Part shown: positions 11,739 to 21,640 of the stretch, one piece after another
Layout: every line of letters begins with the position of its first letter
Numbering within the stretch: position 1 is the first letter of the stretch
NCBI RefSeq assembly: GCF_032884065.1
Contig: NC_088883.1
Location: 24,361,637-24,425,636, forward strand
Direction: 5' to 3'
Length of the DNA: 64,000 nucleotides
Source: Artemia franciscana
Lineage: Eukaryota > Arthropoda > Branchiopoda > Anostraca > Artemiidae
Translations under genes and position numbers: made by a program
Notes under the pieces: model-generated
Told to the model about the DNA's origin: nothing
The model's database searches: none
Seen by the model: only the letters and a program-made list of their open reading frames with translations

Positions 11739-12187
11739 TCAAACATAGGACAACCATATTTTTATTAATTCAAAACTATTGAGCATTCTTCGACAAATGG
11801 ACAGGAACTTATAATTGGAATGATGCTAATATAAGCAGAAAATATAATAGTGAATCGACTGATATGTTAATCAGAGAAAATCATCAGATATTTGGTTCAT
11901 TAACCCAAAAAATAAAGCTATGAAAATCACAAAAATGATTCTAGTCTTTTTTTGGTTTACCAAAAACAAAATGGTTGTGAATTTCCTTAAGAGTGACTTA
12001 TAACAAGAAAAACTAGAAAAGTATAGTAAATTACGTGTAGCATAAAACTGAGGCTCTGGAGACAATCATCACTGCTTCTTAATTAGTCTCTGAAGCGTTG
12101 ATACATGACAACGATTTCATCATCTCGCTATTCATGACAGGAGTACATGAATCTACATACAACTATTTATTTCTCAATTTGACTTTT
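11739..12187. other. Non-coding, nothing recognised
   Basis: Shared with copy B (56807-57259). No supported feature apart from AT-rich low complexity. Confidence 0.35.
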
Positions 12188-12421
12188 CTACTGGTAGATA
12201 CTAATAGATACTACTGAAATTGTTGCCAAAGAGTTTGCTTTATCCATTTTCGTGTTATCGAGAGTCCTGAACAAGCATTCTGCAGTCACGTTTGAGAATA
12301 TTCCTTTATACATGTAATCTAGAACCTTTCTCAGATTTAAACAATACCTTTTTTTAAGGATAGGAATGTTTGAAAATAAGTTTTCAATCGTCACCGTACC
12401 AATGCCGATATCTTTGAACAA
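12188..12421 (-). other. Unidentified open frame, 77 codons (copy A)
   Basis: Open frame with no ATG at its 5' edge, present in both segmental copies with several amino-acid differences. It contains IENLFSNIPILKK and AECLFRTLDNTKMDK. The second stretch faintly recalls the C-terminal dimerisation region of hAT transposases, but the resemblance is weak. It may be a transposase relic, an exon of an unknown gene, or chance. It lies between RNF41 exon 1 and the membrane-protein gene. Confidence 0.2.
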
Positions 12422-12796
12422 AACTGTGCTTTTCTAGCACCACAGCACCCACATTCGTCGGTTCAGATGTAATTATTCTCCGATTTGTTCAACAATCTTT
12501 TCTCAAAATCAATCTTAAAAAAAAAAAACTTGCCAAGACAATACATTCTTAGTAAGCCATAAGCTATCCTGCAAGTAGGTTTTTTAAATTCCAGAATAAG
12601 AAAATCCAGAAGTATCTAAATCTCAAGAATTTTTTCTGTAGAGATAATGATTGCTACATTTAGATAGAATATTAAATTCTGAATAAAGTGCTATGTTTAT
12701 TTTTTAGCTGTCTACTCATCGTCCTTTATTCTAAATTTAACAAAAACTTTAATAGAAATAGAAGTTACCAGAAATAGAAGTTAACAGAAATAGAAT

Positions 12797-12940
12797 ACAA
12801 TTGTCGCTACTTATCCACGTAGGGAGAAGAAGCTATTCGAGTTACTTCAATGAGAACATTGCTTTGATGTTGCTTTGATGTTCTCATTGAAGTAACTCGA
12901 ATAGCTTCTTTTCCCTACGTGGATAAGTAGCGACAATTGT
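12797..12940. mobile_element. Palindromic MITE (copy A)
   Basis: Two 63-base arms, 12797-12859 and 12878-12940, pair with one mismatch around an 18-base spacer. Terminal bases CAATTGTCGC...GCGACAATTG are flanked by TA on both sides, consistent with a Tc1/mariner-type MITE with TA target duplication. It lies just past the 3' end of the putative membrane-protein gene. Confidence 0.75.
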
Positions 12941-13044
12941 ATTTATTATTATTGGTGGTGGTTTTATTTGTTTTTAGATTAGTTTTCTTTTTATCTTGTG
13001 CTGAGGACGCAATGTTTGGATACAAGCGAAATATCCACGTTGTT

Positions 13045-13552
13045 TTAGTCTTTCCTCTCTACTGGCCGTCGTCTCGTTTGAAGTTTTTTTTTGTAGAGTT
13101 TTATCTCTCTTTGTTGTTTATTGACATCAAAATGGGAAATAGATTCTTCTTCCCCTTCATGTAAAGCTTTTTTAACTGGAGTCTTGGTTCGCTCACTGAT
13201 CAAGGCGATCGATGCATTAGATGGTTGAAGAAAAAGTTTATTTGCAATTTTTGCTGATGAAGGTTTTGCGTCACTTTCGTTTTCTTCGTCCTTAGTGGTT
13301 TCTTCAACAGGTGATGTCGTTACATTTCTACTGTCTATGTGTTTATGAATCAGAATGGCATTGTCAAAGTTAGTATCGCTTTGGTTTGTCGTTTGTCTCT
13401 TTTGACCTTTATAGGAAGAGTGCTTATTTTCCAAACCTTCATTCTGACTTCCTGCTGGACTGCTTACTGATGAATTGGATGACCTTTTTTCACCTTTACT
13501 GGCGTTCTCTTCTAGTTTGGTCAGAGGAGCATTGTCTTGACTCTGTTCTTTT
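13045..13552 (-). CDS. Putative membrane-anchored acidic protein, exon 2
   Basis: Proposed second exon after an acceptor ccccaccag|AAAAG, in frame with exon 1. It encodes a low-complexity, charged, Ser/Lys/Glu-rich chain: KLEENASKGEKRSSNSS, SPAGSQNEG, then FDNAIL and NVTTSPVEETTKDEENESD, and a Lys-rich C-terminus. No enzyme motif is visible. The repeat of the exon 1 SPVEE unit supports both exons belonging to one gene. A homopolymer-length difference between the copies (8 versus 7 A on the minus strand near 13600) falls in the proposed intron, which also favours this splice model. The 3' end lies about 100 bases from a palindromic MITE. Other splice choices are possible. Confidence 0.45.
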
Positions 13553-13647
13553 CTGGTGGGGTTATTTGTTCTTCGTCCAGAAGCTCCCAGTTCTCTTTTT
13601 TTTCCTTTGTTGCAGGCTCTGGAGTACAGTCATTGACCTTTACTTAC

Positions 13648-13883
13648 TCTGTTACCTCTTCTGGTTTTGTTTCAGCAAAAGGGGTCGACTCTTCTTCTTC
13701 AACAGGCGACGTGCTGAAATTCTTACTGTCTTTCAGAATGGCAATGTCAAATATAAAATCTTGTCCTGAGCCTGCCTTCATTTCAGATTCTGTGTATTTT
13801 TTAAAAGCCCACCAGCAAACTGATACTGTAGCAACAGAAATTGGAACTCCAACAACAATAACTTTAAAAATCATCCTAAACAT
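13648..13883 (-). CDS. Putative membrane-anchored acidic protein, exon 1
   Basis: Not recognised. The ATG at 13883 is the first after an in-frame stop. It encodes MFRMIFKVIVVGVPISVATV, a hydrophobic signal-anchor of about 20 residues, followed by WWAFKKY and then a Ser/Thr/Glu-rich stretch containing DSKNFSTSPVEEEESTP. The exon ends at ACAGA|gtaagta, a strong donor, phase 2, just before an in-frame TAA. Splicing to 13552 removes 95 bases and keeps frame, giving a predicted 247-residue protein. The motif FDIAILKDSKNFSTSPVEE recurs in diverged form in exon 2 (FDNAIL...DSRNVTTSPVEE), so the protein holds an internal repeat. Three ACGTCA sites lie just upstream. The matching exon in copy B is interrupted by a hairpin element. 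Confidence 0.5.
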
Positions 13884-13901
13884 TGCAATATACTTTGTCA
13901 A

Positions 13902-14785
13902 ATGCCAAGTAATAACTAACTACCAAACCATGGGAATTACAAAATATATGGTAAAGAGGACGTCATATTTATCACATCACTTTGATGCTCATATGATAAC
14001 GTCACGTACTTCGATGCTCATACAATGACGTCAACGCACAAATGTAACTCTACCCATAATGAAGTCATACTAAAAATCCCAAATTAATGCTGAAATGAAG
14101 TCTTGTGGAGAATGAAGTGGTTACAATATATTATTTGCTTATTTTATTAAGTCCCTTACTTGCGGCAGCAAATTAGATTTCAGAGTTGATTCAGGAATAG
14201 TAACTTATTTTTCCGATTGATTTTAACGTTAAAGTTTAGAGCGGTAACAAATTAATGGGAATTTTGACAGCAATCTAAAAAGCTTTAAAAAAAAGGCAAC
14301 AGATTTAAATAAAAACTAAATCATTGGGATTGTCTTCCCCCTCGCCCTTCAACAGAAAGGAATATCACTTTTTACATGGGTGGCATTAACGTGTCCTCTT
14401 TTTCATTTTCCTCATTAACAATCCTTTCTATTGACAGAATTTTTAATTTATCAAACATTTTTTATTTTGAAGTTTTACTTAATATTATTTTCGTATTTAT
14501 TTTTATTTACTTTAATTTTTGTATTAGTTTTTCTTTGGATATATATTTAACAATTAGGGTTTGGGTTTTAAGATATTTCCACATTTTTAATAATAACTTA
14601 TTTTAAGGCTTCTGGTGGCCAATAATGCGCTCCTTCTTTCCTTGTCTTCTTCTTGTCAAGAATTCATTTTATTATTCACTAATGTCACTTAGTAAAGGGT
14701 TTCTGTATACAGAATTTGGAATATTTTTGTTTTTTCCGCAATAGGTATAAATATTTTAATTATGGTTTGTAAAGTATTCCTAACC
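13902..14785. other. Upstream region of membrane-protein gene, otherwise unrecognised
   Basis: Contains the ACGTCA array at 13960-14033 (listed separately) and AT-rich DNA. The open frame at 14376-14606 is a low-complexity Phe/Ile-rich run and is not supported as a gene. Confidence 0.35.
13960..14033 (-). promoter_or_regulatory. Array of three ACGTCA (CRE-like) motifs upstream of the membrane-protein gene
   Basis: ACGTCA occurs at 13960-13965, 13999-14004 and 14028-14033; the last is a full palindromic TGACGTCA at 14026-14033. The last two lie in a short tandem repeat (gatgctcata...ACGTCA). They begin 77 bases 5' of the ATG at 13883 on the coding strand. TGACGTCA is the consensus for CREB/ATF bZIP factors. 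A promoter role is inferred from position only. Confidence 0.4.
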
Positions 14786-14900
14786 TATTGTAGCGCAGTG
14801 ATTGATGCTCTGCTTGGCAATGCGGAGCACCAGGGTTTGATCCCCGCTGCAGCAAGGTTGGGCGACAAACTTAATACTTTTCCCTGTAAAAAAAAAGTTT
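14786..14900 (+). mobile_element. tRNA-like SINE fragment
   Basis: A degenerate tRNA-like head with box A TAGCGCAGTGATTGATG (14791-14807) and box B GGTTTGATCCCC (14834-14845). Between them is an imperfect anticodon-like arm whose loop contains GGC, resembling tRNA-Ala. A run of A follows (14889-14897). The cloverleaf is imperfect, so a short SINE is more likely than a functional tRNA gene. Confidence 0.5.
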
Positions 14901-15964
14901 TCCTAGATCTGATGATATTTGAGTGGAGTAAGGGGGAGGGGTGTGTGAATAATACCTCACTAAATCATACTTTAAATCATTATGTTTCAATTTTGTTGAG
15001 GGGAAGGGTCCTCAGAAGAGAAGTTCTGTTCTATTCCTTCCCTTCACATATATTCGACAATTATATTCCTTTTCTTGGGCAATAGTTTTATCACAGACGG
15101 CCATTGTGATTATTATTTATTTTTACTTTTTTCTTGCATCACTGGTAAAAAATATCCAGCACTAAAAGGAAAGGGTTAAACAATTGAACCTAAGACAAAA
15201 AGAAATAAACTTATCAACGATGAAAACTCATTGAATGCCTGAAGCCAAGCGAGTATTTCTTATCATTTAATCAGTACATTTCCCTTGTTGTAGGAGATTA
15301 AGTGTTTTTTTTTATTTACACATGTTTCGCATATTCATCATATAACAATTAAAACTTTTCACTAATCTGAAAATAATAACCCGGCGTTATATAGCGGGTG
15401 CCTAAGGCAAAGCGAGTATTTCTTTGGATCTAGTCAGTAGCTTTCCCCTCTCGGAGGAGAGCATACGTTTTTTTTATGCCCGTTCCGATATAAGTTAGGC
15501 ATTTGATTCTCTTCTGAAATGACAGTCATTTTTAGTTTTAGGATTTCTATTAAAATAAAATAGAGGGTGTAGTTGCCAGTGTCAGCGAATTGATTTCGAC
15601 ATTTTCATTATTCCCATATCTTCATCACCATTCCTTGGAAATAACAGAAAGTAGACCGAATTTATGCAATTTTAAATTGAACTTTAAGCAAAACGTAAGT
15701 GGACCGATTTAAATAATTATAAGCAATCAATTGCGATGAAATAATCAATAGCTTTGCTGAGGCTAAAGTAAAGAAAGCCAGATTTAAATAAATCGAAAAA
15801 ATCTGTTGAAATTTGGCCTATAAGTTTTGGGTAGACAAGGTGGGAGCTAATCAATATTTTTTACCCCGGACGCAAAAGGTCAGAACTACCACTGGTATGT
15901 CACCACCTTACCAATTCAGACAATCAGGTGTCATTTTCTCTGAGTAAATATTTCAGACTTACCA
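14901..15964. repeat. Unrecognised DNA with a diverged direct repeat
   Basis: About 75 bases near 15236-15315 (gcctgaagccaagcgagtat) recur in diverged form near 15390-15475 (gcctaaggcaaagcgagtat). Both continue through a TCAGTA..TTTCCC segment to a T-run. Nothing else is supported. Confidence 0.45.
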
Positions 15965-16323
15965 ATAAAGTGAACATACCACTTGATGCCTTTTTTTATT
16001 TTCTTTACGAATACAATAATCGCTTCTATCACACATTCAAATTTAAGCACTTTTTGAGCTCTTAAAAATGACGAATTTTCAATTAAAGAATGAGTTATGG
16101 GTCGTTTCCGACAAAATGATACTACGTTTTCTCAGCGCTGTTTTCTCGGTCGTTTTCGACAAAACAATACTACGTCTTCTCAGTGCCAAAATTATTCATA
16201 GTTAGGTTAGGATAGCTTGGGTTAGGTAAAAAAAAGTGCTTAATTTTTGAATTTGCAACAAAAGCGATTATTATATTCGTAAAGAGTATAAAAAAAGGCA
16301 TCGAGCGGAATATTCACTTTATT
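15965..16323. mobile_element. Short terminal-inverted-repeat element
   Basis: About 95-base imperfect inverted repeats, 15965-16060 and 16225-16323. They share AATAAAGTGAA, GATGCCTTTTTTT, CTTTACGAAT and AATAATCGCTT blocks. The interior carries a partial tandem repeat (ggtcgttttcgacaaaa near 16139 and a diverged form near 16099). There is no coding capacity. Likely a MITE of unknown superfamily. Confidence 0.65.
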
Positions 16324-17289
16324 AATAATTCAATTATGTGAACTGTGATATATTCACCTTTCTCTCTTCATGGTATACCCATAATCAACGGGAGCCGGCA
16401 TCCCCAGTCTCTAAAAAAATTATCCTGCAAAACTTAAAAACTGAAGAGAAAGTACAAAATACTTGCCTAAAAGAGAACATTTCATTGTCCGATTCTCAAA
16501 GTGCCTTCAGATAAATATAGGAATATATTTATCCTAAATAAAGGAAAAACATAGAATATATTTGCAAATTCATGAATACAGCACCAAATAACACCTTACT
16601 CTGAAAAAAATTAAATGTCTATTTTAACCATTTTTTGTAGGACTAACAGTACTTTTAGAAGCCAATGAGTACTTCATTACTGCTTCGGAAATAGGAGGCT
16701 CAATACGCGTATAGTTTTTTCGGTAATTCTAAATCAATTGACTATCTCAGAATTTTCACACAATAGCTTTTTGGCTAGAATCTTTGTTTTCACCACAAAA
16801 TGCTTGAAAACGCCAATTCGCTGTGGGACTGTCTTTTTTTGTCTAAATAAATATATATGTTAACCATTTATTTTGTAGGACTACTTGCACCCTTAGAAAA
16901 AAATGTGCCATCATACAAAATTATTACCCCTTTTGCACCCCTCATCACTCCTAAGATACTTTTAGATATTTTTAAAAATAAAGTGATATCCAATTCGATT
17001 TCAACCACTTTTGACCCTGGTTACAACGGTTCCACCTTCGATTCCACTGGCTTTCATCCCTGGTTCAACCAATTCCAGTGCCCACTATGCCCCCTCCAAT
17101 ACCAATTCCAAATCTGGCTCCGGTTGCATCAGTTCCAGATTTTCCACTTCTGCCTTCCGATTCCACAATTCTGATCCCGTCAATTCCACTCTAAATTGTG
17201 TATGCGACTGCCTCCGTGGTAATCTATGGCTGACAAAGGACACCCCTCTGGCCCACATTATCCTGCCTAAGGGTTTTACGCAAAGAATT
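16324..17289. other. Non-coding, nothing recognised
   Basis: AT-rich DNA with pyrimidine-rich stretches near 17000-17180 that give spurious open frames on both strands. No gene is supported. Confidence 0.35.
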
Positions 17290-17790
17290 AACGTGGGGAG
17301 GAGAGAATTCGCCCTCCAATCACCTTCAACTATTAATAAGGGCACTAGCCCTCTCAATTTCCAATAAAATAAGCCCTTTTGAGGTTTCTACAACACTTTT
17401 TATAAAAACAGTGAATGGCCCTAGGGCATATATTACAGCCTTTGCCCTCGAGGCCTGTGGGAGGGGGGGGGGGGGGGTTGTGAACCTCAAAGACATAATT
17501 TCCAAACTTTTCAACTACATTTAACAAAAGACTATCTCAAAATTTTGATTGGATTTGTGTGGGGAAAGAATTGGCCTGAAAGGGGAGTTCGTTGCCCACC
17601 AATCACTTTCGACTATTAAAAAGGGCACTAGATTTCTCAATTTCGAATCGAATGAGCCCTTTTTAAAGTTACTACAACAACATCTTCTATAAAAACCTTA
17701 AATGCCCCCAGGGCATAACTTATAGCCCTTGACCTGAGGGCTGTAGGGAGGGGGTGTCATCCTAAAAGACATAATTTCCAGTTTTGACAC
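17290..17790. repeat. Diverged tandem pair of about 240-base units
   Basis: 17290-17520 and 17560-17790 share the order of motifs: ATTCGCCC/GTTCGTTGCCC, CCAATCAC, GACTATTAA..AAGGGCACTAG, TCTCAATTTC, ATAAAAAC, GGGCATA, then a G-run and GACATAATTTCC. A G-homopolymer of about 17 bases sits at 17461-17477. A third, more diverged copy is near 23690-23870. Confidence 0.6.
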
Positions 17791-18539
17791 TGATTAACTT
17801 CAGATTGAGAATTCAAGCGGAGCCTTCCAAAAATAGTTAGATATGAAACTCAATATTTTAGAAACTTATAATGTAGAAGACAGATGAACTAATTTTCAGA
17901 ATGTAGTTTACGAACTAGTTGGTCTTATGGAGTTAAGTTACAAACGTTGCTAGCTTTTCTTTAGTTAAAACAATTCTTATCTCGAGTCATTTTATTTTTT
18001 ATAATTTCGAAAAATAGACAAACAAATCACCGCCATAACCAAGACTACTGATAACAATGAATGTGGATTGACAGTTTAAATATATACTTACATTCATTCC
18101 ACAGCGTTAATAATTTAGATTTATGTAAGTTAAAAAAAAAATTATAAAAATGTTCAGTAAATTGCAAATTATGCAGTGTCATAATTTCGTATAAATCCTG
18201 GGAGGGGGGGAAGTTGGAGCCAATTTTCCCAAATCAAGCGAAAATGACAGTGAAAAACGAAAAATTATCCACTCATTATCATAAAGGCAAAGATATATCT
18301 GCTTCTCTGGATAGGTGAGTTATCCAGACTTATCTTAGTTTTGACGGGATTTTTTGCTGAAACTAAATTTCAGCTGGGGGAGGGGGAAAATGAGGTCTGA
18401 AAGGGGTAGTTGTCTCCCTGCGCCATAGTAAATTACGCCCCTGAAATTATGTTCTGGTCTTTAGAAGGCATGGGAGGCATCAGACGTACTTCTCTTAGTT
18501 TCTGATCATTTTGAGTTTGACTGTTTGAGCTTGCTTATC

Positions 18540-19025
18540 TTTGGTTTCATGTCGCTCTTTACTTTTCTTTAAAAAACTTCTTTTGGTGTAGAAACTTTTT
18601 AATACAAATTTTCATCCGTTTTAAATTGGCAGAGCCTTTTTCATTGGTTAAAAAAAGAACATAGCAGATCTTTTCAGTTTTTCTCTATAAGAACCAAGAT
18701 TTTGGCATACTATTTGCCGGACAGAATTTTTCAATAATTTTTATTAGTATACGCCATTTTGAAAATCTGGACACATGTAGTACATTTTCATTTATTTTCA
18801 AAGATCAACTTATCCTGAAAAATAAATTCTGTTTTCCGTTCCTAAGACATAGTGTCTGTTTATATTGGTAACCTGGATGCACTTATACCCTTTTGATTTA
18901 GTTCTATAGTATGAGCAGAGGTAGTAATAGCTGTAGGCCTGAAAGTTTCAACATAAACCCTTCAAGCAATCTTGAGATATTGCTGAGATGTCTTATGGAC
19001 AACTAGCATGCACATAGCGCCTTTG
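18540..19025 (+). repeat. Local dispersed repeat, copy 1 of 3
   Basis: About 450-base unit recurring at 20690-21110 and 23110-23575 in the same orientation. Shared landmarks in order: TTTCTCTATAAGAA, GAAAATCTGGA, CAACTTATCCTGAAAAATAAA, AACCTGGAT, ATACCCTTTTGAT, GAAAGTTTCAAC, GAGATATTGCTGAGATGTCTT and a terminal CACATAG..CCTTTGAT. No coding capacity. Family not recognised. Confidence 0.7.
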
Positions 19026-19026
19026 A

Positions 19027-20674
19027 TCAAACAGTTCGTGGTAACGAACTGTAGTAAGCAGCGACCCGGCTCAATAGGAAACGAAACTAAAAAAAACGGA
19101 ATTTTGATGCTAAAAGATACATAAAAAGAATTGGATTTTCATGCTGATTCTAAATATATAAGTTTCATTACATTTAGTCTTTGTAATCAAAAGTTACGAG
19201 CCTGAGAAAATTTGCCTTATTTAGGAAAATAGGGGGAAACATCCCCTAAAAGTCCTTTCAAGCTCCTAGCTACAAAAATGTGGAATTTCGTATTTTTTGC
19301 CAGAAGATAAATCACGGGTGCGTGTTTAATAGTTTTTTGTTTGTTTTTTTCCCAGGGGTCATCGTATCGACCAAGTGGTCCTAGAAAGTCGCAAGAGGGC
19401 TCATTCTAACGGAAATGAAAAGTTCTAGTGCCCTTTTTAAGTGACCAAAAAAATTGGAGGGCACCTAGGCCCCCTCCCACGCTCATTTTTTTCCCAAAGT
19501 CACCAGATCAAAATTCTGAGATAGCCATTCTATTCACCATAGTCGAAAAACCTAATAACTATGTCTGTGGGGACGACTTACTCCCCCGCAGTCCCCGTGG
19601 GAGGGGTTGCAAGTTACAAACTTTGACCTGTGTTTACATATAGTAATGGTTACTGAGAAGTGTACGGACGTTTTCAGTGGTATTTTTTTGGTTTGGGAGG
19701 GAGAGTTGAGGTGGGGAGGGGGGTACGTGGGAGGATCTTTCCATGGAAAAACTGCTTATGGGGGAAGAGACTTTCAATGAAGGGGGCGAAGGATTTTTTA
19801 GCATTATCTAAAAAAAAAATGAAAAAATAAATATGAAAAGTTTTTTTCTACTGAAAGTGAGGAGCAGCATTAAAACTTCAAACGAGCAGAAATTATTGCG
19901 CATATGAGGGGTTTACCTCCTCGTAATACCTCGCTCTTTACGCTAAAGTATTTTTAGTAATTTCAACTATTTATTCTACGGCCTTTGTGATTCAAGGGTC
20001 ATTCTTAAGGAATTGTGACAGAATTTAAGCTTTAGTGTAAAGAGCGAGGTATCGACGTGGGGTGAACTCCCTCTTATACGCAATAAAAATATACGAATAT
20101 AGAAGTTCGTTACGTAAATTAATTAATAAATTATGTATATTTTTTACTAGTAAAATGTTCATAAAAAAAATTAAAAGTTCTAGTTGCCTTTTTAAGTAAT
20201 CAAAATATTGAAGGGAAACTAGGCTTCCTCCCTCTCTCCTTTTTTCTCAAAATCTTCCGATTAAAACTATGAGAAAGCCATTTAGCCAAAAAACATTAAT
20301 ATGCAAATTTCGTTTTAATTATTTATGTGCGGAGAGCCAAGATCAAAACATGCATTAATTAAAAAACGTTCAGAAATAAAATTAAAAAAAAAACAAGTTT
20401 TTTTTTAAATGAAAGTAAGGAGCGACATTAAAACTTAAAACGAACAGAAAGTACTCCGTATATGAAAGGGGATTTTCCTCCTCAACGCCCCGCCCTTTAC
20501 GAAAAATTTTTTTTTACTGTTTTAAAATGTATAGTTCAGAGAAAGAGTCAAACTTTAGCGTAAAGAGTGGGGCGTTGAGGAGGAAAATCCCCTTTCATAT
20601 ACGGAGTAATTTCTGTTCGTTTTAAGTTTTAATGTCGCAAATTACTTTCATTTAAAAAACCTTGTTTTTTTTAG
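19027..20674 (+). mobile_element. 1.7-kb hairpin element, copy HP3
   Basis: Most diverged of the complete copies. It starts TCAAACAGTTCG after A, has the middle hairpin near 19905-20075, and ends with a terminal palindrome about 20391-20672. The palindrome differs from HP1/HP2 at roughly ten positions, and both arms share the same changes. It lies between two copies of another repeat (18540-19025 and 20690-21110), which it appears to separate. No empty site is available. Confidence 0.85.
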
Positions 20675-20689
20675 TTTTATTCTGTTTTA

Positions 20690-21110
20690 AAGCAACATAA
20701 ATTAGATTCCGTTCGCTTTTAATCGCCAAGGTTAAAAAATATATATTTCAAATCTTTTCAGTTTTCGTCTATAAGAATCAAGACTTTGCCTTAGTATTTA
20801 TATGCTGAACAAAATATTCAATATTTTAAATTATAGACGCCCTTCTGAAAATCTGGATACATATTGTATATTTTCACGGCTCAGCTTATCCTAAAAAATA
20901 AAACTTAATCTCATTTCTGTTCCTAAGAAATTTCATCTTTTTTTTTTTTTTAACCTGGATACACTTACACCCTTTTGATCTAGTTCTATAATAATAGAAT
21001 TAGTTATAGCTGTAACCTCGTAAGTTTGATTTTAATCCCCTCAAATGTTCTTCAGATACTGCTGAGACGTCTTATTGACATCTAACTTGCACATAGTGTC
21101 ATTTGCGTCC
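20690..21110 (+). repeat. Local dispersed repeat, copy 2 of 3
   Basis: Second copy of the 18540-19025 unit, starting right after hairpin element HP3. It carries the same landmarks (CTATAAGAATCAAGA, AAAATCTGGATACA, AACCTGGATACACTTACACC, ACTGCTGAGACGTCTTATTG) with many substitutions. Confidence 0.7.
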
Positions 21111-21359
21111 ATTTCGTATATGTTTATTTTTTCCCGAGTTTCGACGTAACACCTTAAATTAGGTATCCTTTTCTCAGACCACACTGCCTTTCTATGACAA
21201 ACAAAAAAACGTTCCAATGTAAATATATCTATTTATTTAGACAGTTAAAGCTGTTCTCAGGACTTTTGATCGAAATATCTAGACTTTTGTACTTGTTTTC
21301 ACTGTCTAAGTAAATGGATTATCCCAATTGATAATTGGACATGTATTTGTTTTATTATG

Positions 21360-21640
21360 CATAAATAGAAAATAAATAAATAGATTTAATAAATATATAA
21401 ATATAATAAATATATAATAAATATAATTATATATATTTATATAATATTATAATTATATAATATTATAATATATTATAATATTATATAATTATATTATATA
21501 ATTATATTATAATTATATTATATTATAATTATATTATATAATAATATTATATATATTATAATTATATAATAAATATAATTTTATAAATAGATTTAATAAA
21601 TAAATAAATAAATAAATAAATAAATAGAGAGACATTGTTA
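21360..21640. repeat. AT-only low-complexity tract with AAAT microsatellite
   Basis: About 280 bases almost entirely A and T, a mosaic of TATAAT/ATTATA units that is self-complementary, ending in an (AAAT)n run at 21590-21625. Sequencing or assembly errors are likely here. Confidence 0.8.

Larger units (their letters stand above)
1..13796. repeat. Segmental duplication, copy A
   Basis: Position 1 onward matches position 48756 onward almost base for base, through retrotransposon remnants, RNF41 exon 1, its upstream region and a putative membrane-protein gene, up to the motif tgtgta at 13796/58876. The copies differ by scattered substitutions, small indels and whole insertions. Copy A alone carries a SINE (1015-1346) and two hairpin elements (4996-6678, 10044-11738). 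The left edge lies outside the window. The right edge is unknown because copy B is interrupted there by another insertion. The segment could be a true tandem duplication or a retained haplotype. Confidence 0.95.

Noticed and set aside
13386..14028. Two long plus-strand frames opposite the membrane-protein gene
   Set aside because: Phe/Ser-rich antisense shadows; the minus strand shows an anchor, internal repeat and splice sites.
14786..14860. Functional tRNA gene
   Set aside because: Box B has T for C, the anticodon stem-loop is irregular and an A-run follows; a SINE fragment is more likely.
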